A stretch of DNA of 64,000 nt from Fennellomyces sp. T-0311 (taxonomy: Eukaryota > Mucoromycota > Mucoromycetes > Mucorales > Lichtheimiaceae): assembly GCA_025266875.1 (NCBI GenBank), contig JALLLT010000003.1:806001-870000 (forward strand). The letters run 5' to 3'. The notes beneath the pieces are model-generated. The model searched no databases and was not told the DNA's origin. It worked only from the letters and a program-made list of their open reading frames with translations. Both the position numbers and the translations under genes were made by a program. Shown here one piece after another: positions 59,382-64,000 of the stretch; position 1 is the stretch's first letter, and the number at the start of each line of letters is the position of its first letter.

Positions 59382-61306
59382 TTAAAAGTTTAAATCAACT
59401 TTTGAAAAATCAGATTGGGCTAGTTCTTTTTCGATTTCCTTCAACAAATCGGCATCTTCATCGTGTGCGGGGGTGCGTTGAATAAGACGCGGCATGGTGG
59501 ATGTGGTCGGTGTGACGGGTTCATTGGATGACAATGAGCCGGTGGAGGGTTGCGATCCTTTCCGTGGCAGCTTTTTGGTGCCCAGCGATAACTTTTCGCG
59601 TGGACGCAAGAACTCGGACAATTTGTCTGTTTCCATGGCATTCACTGCATCATCGTAGGGCTATGTTGAGTGTTAGCTAGGTAGTAATAGTAGTAGTAGT
59701 GATAACGAACTTACACCGCGGTACTCGCCACCAACAAACACTTGAGGCAAGTTTCTGGTATTGCCGACATTTTGTTTCCGCATATGTTGCAGGGCAGGTT
59801 CACTCTGGGCGACATCGACGACTTGAAACTTGATCTGTTTGGCCGTAAGCAGGTTCTGCAACGCTTCTTGGTTCCGCTTGATTGTGGGATTGGCGGAAAC
59901 GCTCGAGACATACACCTGCACCAGGGATGGATCGCGAGGCACCAATTCGACTTCCTGGTGTTTCATGGCAGCGACGGGCCAACGAAGCACTTTGCTGCTC
60001 GCCGGGCCACCGGTCTTGCGCAAGGTCATGGGCTTACTGTTTTCTTCGAGCATGATCATGCTGGCTCGCTTGATATGGTTCTGCAGCTCTTGCTTTTGCC
60101 CTTGCTTCATGGCGGACATTTGCTCCTGATGGGATTTTTGCAGGGAAGCCAACTGCACGGAATGCTCGTGCTCGGACTGTTCAAACTCCTGCAGTAGCTT
60201 CTCGACTTCGCTGTTCATGTCGGACTTGGCTCTCCTTTCGGCATTTTCCAGTCGTTCTTTGAGTATCTTTAAATCTCGATCATGCTTGTTTTGCAGTTCG
60301 TTTAGTGTTTGCGTCTGTTTTCGCTCCAGGTTTTTGATTTCTCGGTTTTGCGCTGCCTTGAATTCGCTCAACGATTGCTCATGCTGGACAAGCAATTGAT
60401 CCTTTTCCGCCATTTCTTCCGCATGCGTCTGCAACGTTGCCTCGTGCTTCTTTTTCTGAGCCTATTTCGTTTCTTTTTAGTACAACCACAAAAGGAGTCC
60501 GTCGTCGACGCAACTTACTTCGAGCTGCTGATTCAATTCTTCCAGTTTTTGAATCATGATCTTGTCACTTTCCAGATCCATGGTTAATCGATTGAGTCGC
60601 TTTTGTCGCTCTTGATCATCGCTGGTGGGTTTGCGATCTCTTCGATTCAATTGTGTTTGCAAGGTCGCAAGTTCTTTTTCCTTTTCGGCCAATCGATTCA
60701 CGGCTTCTTCATTCTATGGTATGCATGTTTAGGGATCTGGGCAAGGGCTGAGAGAGAGAGAGAGAGAGAGAGTGGGGGGGGGGTGTATATATATTTGATG
60801 AACCCCATAAGGAGTCGCGCAACTTACTGCCTTTTTCAAGTCGTTCAATTGATCTGTCACTTGTTCCAATGCGGGCTTGACACCCTGCTCCTGTTTCCAC
60901 TTTTTCTGCAACTCTTCCAGCTGTTGATCTTTGGCCTTGAGCTGTTCTTGCCAGTGCGACTGCTCTTCGTCTTGCTGTTGCTGCATCTTTTGCATCAGCT
61001 GTTCGAGTTCTTTTTCTCGTTCCTGCAGTTGTTGCTCTTTTTCATTGGTTTTGGCGTTCACGAGTGTACGCAGCTCTTCTAGTTCGGCAGATTGTCTCGC
61101 AATCACATCCAGATGTTCCGATTGCTTGGTTGTATTAGCTACTTGCTTCCAGCCGCACACCAAAGTTGCTTTTTTACCTTGGACTTTAGTTCTTTGTATT
61201 CTTGTCGAATCTGCACAACGGATCCCGAAACGCTGGGCGGGCGTGCGGGTGGTTTCTCGTCCTCGGTCTTGCGCTTGTTCTTCTTACGACTACCAAAACA
61301 AGGCAT
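59382..61306 (-). CDS. coiled-coil protein with C-terminal SH3BGR/glutaredoxin-like domain, five exons
   Basis: Exons: 61306-61178, 61124-60828, 60713-60519, 60461-59715, 59660-59382; 548 aa. N-terminus: basic (MPCFGSRKKNKRK). Residues ~45-320 are long heptad-type coiled coils rich in Glu, Gln and Lys (EKELEQLMQKMQQQQDEEQ, HDRDLKILKERLENAERR). Residues ~370-465 match the thioredoxin-fold SH3BGRL family: VQVYVSSVSANPTIKRNQ, IKFQVVDVAQSE, NLPQVFVGGEYRGPYDD; the redox CxxC is absent (SSVS), so a redox enzyme role is unlikely. The tail is Ser/Thr/Pro-rich and ends acidic. Intron 1 was placed at 61125-61177 (branch-like CTAAT before CCAAG) because the alternative is only 32 nt. Role unknown; scaffold or trafficking adaptor is conceivable. 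Intron 2 holds GA and G runs. Confidence 0.82.
60752..60783. repeat. (GA)n followed by a G run in an intron
   Basis: About 20 bp of GA repeats, then T and ~9 G, inside intron 2 of the coiled-coil gene (60714-60827). Confidence 0.9.
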
Positions 61307-61443
61307 GCTGTATGCGAAAAGTAAGAGAGAGAGAGTGAAGGAAGAGAAAGAAAACACTATAAATCCAGTTTGCGTGCGGGAGACAGGGGCTGCACGAGTT
61401 TATATATATAAAAAGAATAAAAGGGGAGCTGTTGTCCCTGAAG

Positions 61444-62795
61444 CTACTGAAGAAAGTCCAGTACAGCCTCATTGACCTGTTGTGGATGAGTGATCATGGG
61501 CATATGGCCAGCTCCTTGGATCAACAAACGGGTCGCATTGCGGAGATCACCTTGGATAATCTCCATATCCGAAGCTGGAACCAGTTTGTCCTATGGTTTC
61601 CGTCAAGCAATGTGCAAAAGAAACAGCAGCGGTGTTATTTTTTGTACCTCAGATCCTCCTATCATGAGCACACGGCAGGAAATCGCTTGATACACTTCTT
61701 TTGATGGAAATGAAGCACCACACGCGAACCGCTTATAGACAGGCGTGCGGCTCATCAAGTTCCAACGGAGCTGTCTATATATATATATATATACATGTTA
61801 TGCGTTTAGAAAAAAAAAAAGACGTCATTGACTGTTGCCAAAAAAAAGAATAAGCTTTTGCGAGTACCGTCGTCTGATATCATCACTCGCATCCTCGCTG
61901 AGGAACCTGTTGACGCTTTTACTGTAAAGGCCACCCTTCCGATCGGCACGTCTTCCTCGATTAAACAGCCAGTCAGGAATCAGGCGCAGGATCTTTTGTC
62001 CACGCTTTTGATGCTCGTCCATGTGTGCTTTGGGTGCGATCAATATAAGCCCCTGCGGTTGAATCGAGGCCGCAAGAAAAGTTGCCAACGAGCATCCATA
62101 CGAATGGCCAACAACGACCACTTGGTCTTTGTTGTAATACTTTAACACCGCCTGGATATCCTGAACGAGGGATTGGGTTGCATAGGATGGCCAGCTGAGA
62201 ACGCATGTTAGTTGCCGTTGTCAGCAGCCAAGGGTAGGGCGTACGTACTCGGAAACCACCTGGCTGGATCCGCATCCCAACAGATCCAAGGCAAGGATCT
62301 GGGATGCTTCTTTGGAAAACAGCTTTAATTGATCTTCCCACTGCGAGGCCTATTTCAAATCGCGTTAACAAGCGTGTGAATCCCAAGTGCAATATCTCTA
62401 CCTGGCCGCCTAAACCGTGAATAAATAACAATGCAGGTCTATCCGGTCGGCTTCCCGGTACGTTGACGATGCGAAGGCGATGACCACGCACCGTGATCAT
62501 TTCCGTATGGTCGAGCAACCATTCTGAGTCAGCTTTTTGTTTTTAGCAAACAGCAGTTAATATCAGGAACAAGAGTTTGTCAAGCAAGAATGGTTTTTTT
62601 TTTACGCGATGCAAGTAATTCCCGTTCCAATGGAGTGTAGTTGTTTTTTCTTAGGACAATGTAAGAGGCACTTACAATGCCAACTGCAGCCAGTATAGCC
62701 AGGCTCATCCGTTGTTGAGCAACAAAAGCCATAACCCAAACGCCGCTTGGTTTCCCGGAAATCGGGATGGTCAATGCCGTTTCGGTAGTATTCAT
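61444..62795 (-). CDS. membrane-anchored alpha/beta hydrolase, six exons
   Basis: Exons: 62795-62606, 62523-62402, 62349-62249, 62194-61868, 61774-61648, 61590-61444; 337 aa. One N-terminal hydrophobic segment (~30-48: MSLAILAAVGIVSASYIVL) suggests a signal anchor. Alpha/beta hydrolase fold: oxyanion region LLFIHGLGGQ, DLLGCGSS, nucleophile elbow VVVVGHSYGCSLA (Ser), acid in GGSEDKLVPASD, His in GAGHMPMITHP. The family includes ABHD-type lipases and esterases; the substrate cannot be read from sequence. Start ATG 62795; a second in-frame ATG (MAFVAQQR) follows and would shorten the N-terminus. Upstream it shares a 98-bp gap with the divergent RCC1 gene. Intron 4 ends with a (TA)n tract. Confidence 0.88.
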
Positions 62796-62893
62796 GCTTT
62801 AAGCCACCGCGCGTTCGAGATATTTTAGCACCCGTTTTCGACTCGACCAAAAGCTCTCTTTTTCATTCTTTTTCTTTTTCATATTACTCCACA
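62796..62893. promoter_or_regulatory. 98-bp shared divergent promoter region
   Basis: The hydrolase (minus, ATG 62795) and the RCC1-type gene (plus, ATG 62894) are head to head with only 98 bp between their starts. The gap has pyrimidine-rich runs (CTCTCTTTTTCATTC...) but no TATA box. It must contain both 5' UTRs and probably a bidirectional promoter (inference). Confidence 0.5.
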
Positions 62894-64000
62894 ATGGACG
62901 ATCCAATGGACATGTCGCCTGTGCAGAAGCGAGCACGTATTGCGATTGACAGCCAACCAAGCACTTTATCTTCGCAAGGGTCGAGTCGCAGTGTCCTTTC
63001 TCGACAAAGCTCGTCGGTGGAAAATGTCGTCCCGACGGCTCCCGATCAAGTGGGTCAAGTCTTTGTGTTTGGCACCGGCGACACCGGACAGCTTGGACTG
63101 GGCGATGAAATGTTGACGCGCAAACGGCCCATGCCACTCAAGGCGCTCGCCGGAGAAGAGATCGTGGACGTGTGTTGCGGCGGGATGCACACAATTGCTG
63201 TCACTCAGGAAGGAAAGGTAGGTGGCATCTGGCAATGCAGCAGTCTGGGAATGGGGGGGCTAATGGATGAGGTTAGCTGTGGAGTTGGGGTTGCAATGAC
63301 CAGGGAGCTCTTGGACGTGGTGGCGAAGAGTACGAGCCTGCGCCGGTACAAAACTTGGACGGTGTGCATGTTGTCAAGGTGGCTTGCGGCGATTCGGTGT
63401 CGATGGCCCTTTCAGACGAGGGAACGCTGTTCTGCTGGGGTACTTTCCGAGTAAGTGTGGATGCATCATGACGGCTTGTCTGTGTATTGATCGGCGGCGG
63501 CGGGATTTAGTCTTCGGAGGGAGCGCTGGGTTTTTCGAAAAAGCAAGACGTTCAGTCGGTGCCGGCGATCTTTGAGCCGCTGTCAAAATACACCATTGTG
63601 GATATCGCGGCGGGCACCGACCACTGCATGGCGTTGACCAGTGAAGGTCGCATCTACACCTGGGGCAACGGCCAGCAATACCAACTGGGCCGGCGAGTGA
63701 TTGAGCGACGCAAAAAGAACGCACTGACGCCCGAACCGCTGGCCTTACGCAACATCAAACTAATTGGATCAGGGGCCTACCACTCATTCGCGCTGTCACA
63801 CCAGAACGAGCTGTACGTCTGGGGCTTCAACAACTTTGAACAATGCGGTCTGTGGGAAGCGTCGGGCGACCGACGGACACCCCAAGAGGTGACCATCCCC
63901 ACCATCATCCGCACGCTGGAGGGCCAAGTCAAACAGGTGGTTGCGGGCGAGCACCATTCGCTGGTCCTGATGGAGGACGGCGGTGTCTATGCGTTTGGTC
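62894..64000 (+). CDS. RCC1-type Ran guanine-nucleotide exchange factor, 5' part
   Basis: Chromatin-bound exchange factor for Ran GTPase (Prp20/Pim1/RCC1 family), needed for nuclear transport and mitosis. Exons in window: 62894-63217, 63277-63450, 63511-beyond 64000; 329 codons visible, cut by the window end. N-terminus: KRAR nuclear-signal-like motif and Ser-rich tail (residues 1-50). RCC1 repeats: VFVFGTGDTGQLGLGDE, CGGMHTIAVT, LWSWGCNDQGALGRGGEE, ACGDSVSMALSDEG, LFCWGTFRSSEGALGFSKK, AAGTDHCMALTSEG, YTWGNGQQYQLGRRVIE, GAYHSFALSHQNE, YVWGFNNFEQCGLWEA, AGEHHSLVLMEDG. Both introns fit at phase 0. The start is the first in-frame ATG. Remaining repeats lie outside. Confidence 0.95.

Noticed and set aside
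59742..60197. 151-codon plus-strand open frame
   Set aside because: Antisense shadow of the SH3BGR-like exon of the coiled-coil gene.
61146..61177. 32-nt first intron in the coiled-coil gene
   Set aside because: Too short compared with all other introns here; the 53-nt alternative keeps the same frame and has a branch-like CTAAT.

Overview
The window looks like a piece of nuclear genome from an early-diverging filamentous fungus, most likely Mucoromycota/Mucorales. This is an inference from gene content: short GT-AG introns (about 50-65 nt), large F-box/LRR families, a DIRS-type retrotransposon, a SWIM-domain MULE, and an AT-rich background with compact housekeeping genes. Exon borders were read by eye from splice signals, frame and family alignment. 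They agree with reading-frame arithmetic but could be off by a few bases at weak sites.

Layout. 0.4-12.5 kb: a TPR/F-box/LRR gene, an intact eight-exon XAP5/FAM50 gene, two F-box/LRR paralogs, a third decayed paralog, a decayed HET-domain-like gene and a possible solo LTR. 12.5-22.5 kb: a decayed Tc1/mariner copy, a plus-strand F-box/LRR pseudogene split by a CACCT-ended DNA element, a small MITE, and a nearly complete 4.9-kb DIRS retrotransposon with terminal inverted repeats and an internal complementary region. 22.9-34.5 kb: two tandem secreted subtilisin-like proteases with matching exon structure. The downstream copy is cut by a 3.7-kb MULE with a 9-bp target-site duplication; removing the insert restores an 875-nt last exon, the same length as in the intact copy. 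36.2-41.5 kb: two more TPR/F-box/LRR genes, each of 628 codons. 41.5-48.3 kb: gene-poor, with a 157-bp MITE, a LINE relic and a 1.46-kb CACTA element with subterminal repeats. 48.8-50.7 kb: an ABC-F ATPase of the Arb1/ABCF2 type. 53.9-57.8 kb: a 5'-truncated LINE abutting a TA-flanked pogo/mariner-like element. 58.2-64.0 kb: a possible small gene, a coiled-coil protein with an SH3BGR/glutaredoxin-like tail, a membrane-anchored alpha/beta hydrolase, and, divergently, the start of an RCC1-type Ran exchange factor that runs off the window.

How the parts fit together. Conserved single-copy genes (XAP5, Arb1, the coiled-coil/SH3BGR protein, hydrolase, RCC1) are intact and tightly packed. Between them, accessory families (F-box/LRR, subtilisins, HET-like) expand in tandem, decay and receive transposons. 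At least five transposon classes are present. Two insertions (MULE in the protease, CACCT element in an F-box/LRR gene) can be resolved to the base from target duplications and restored reading frames. Several dead reading frames carry stops explainable as C-to-T or G-to-A changes. No tRNA, rRNA, CRISPR array or clear host regulatory RNA was recognised.
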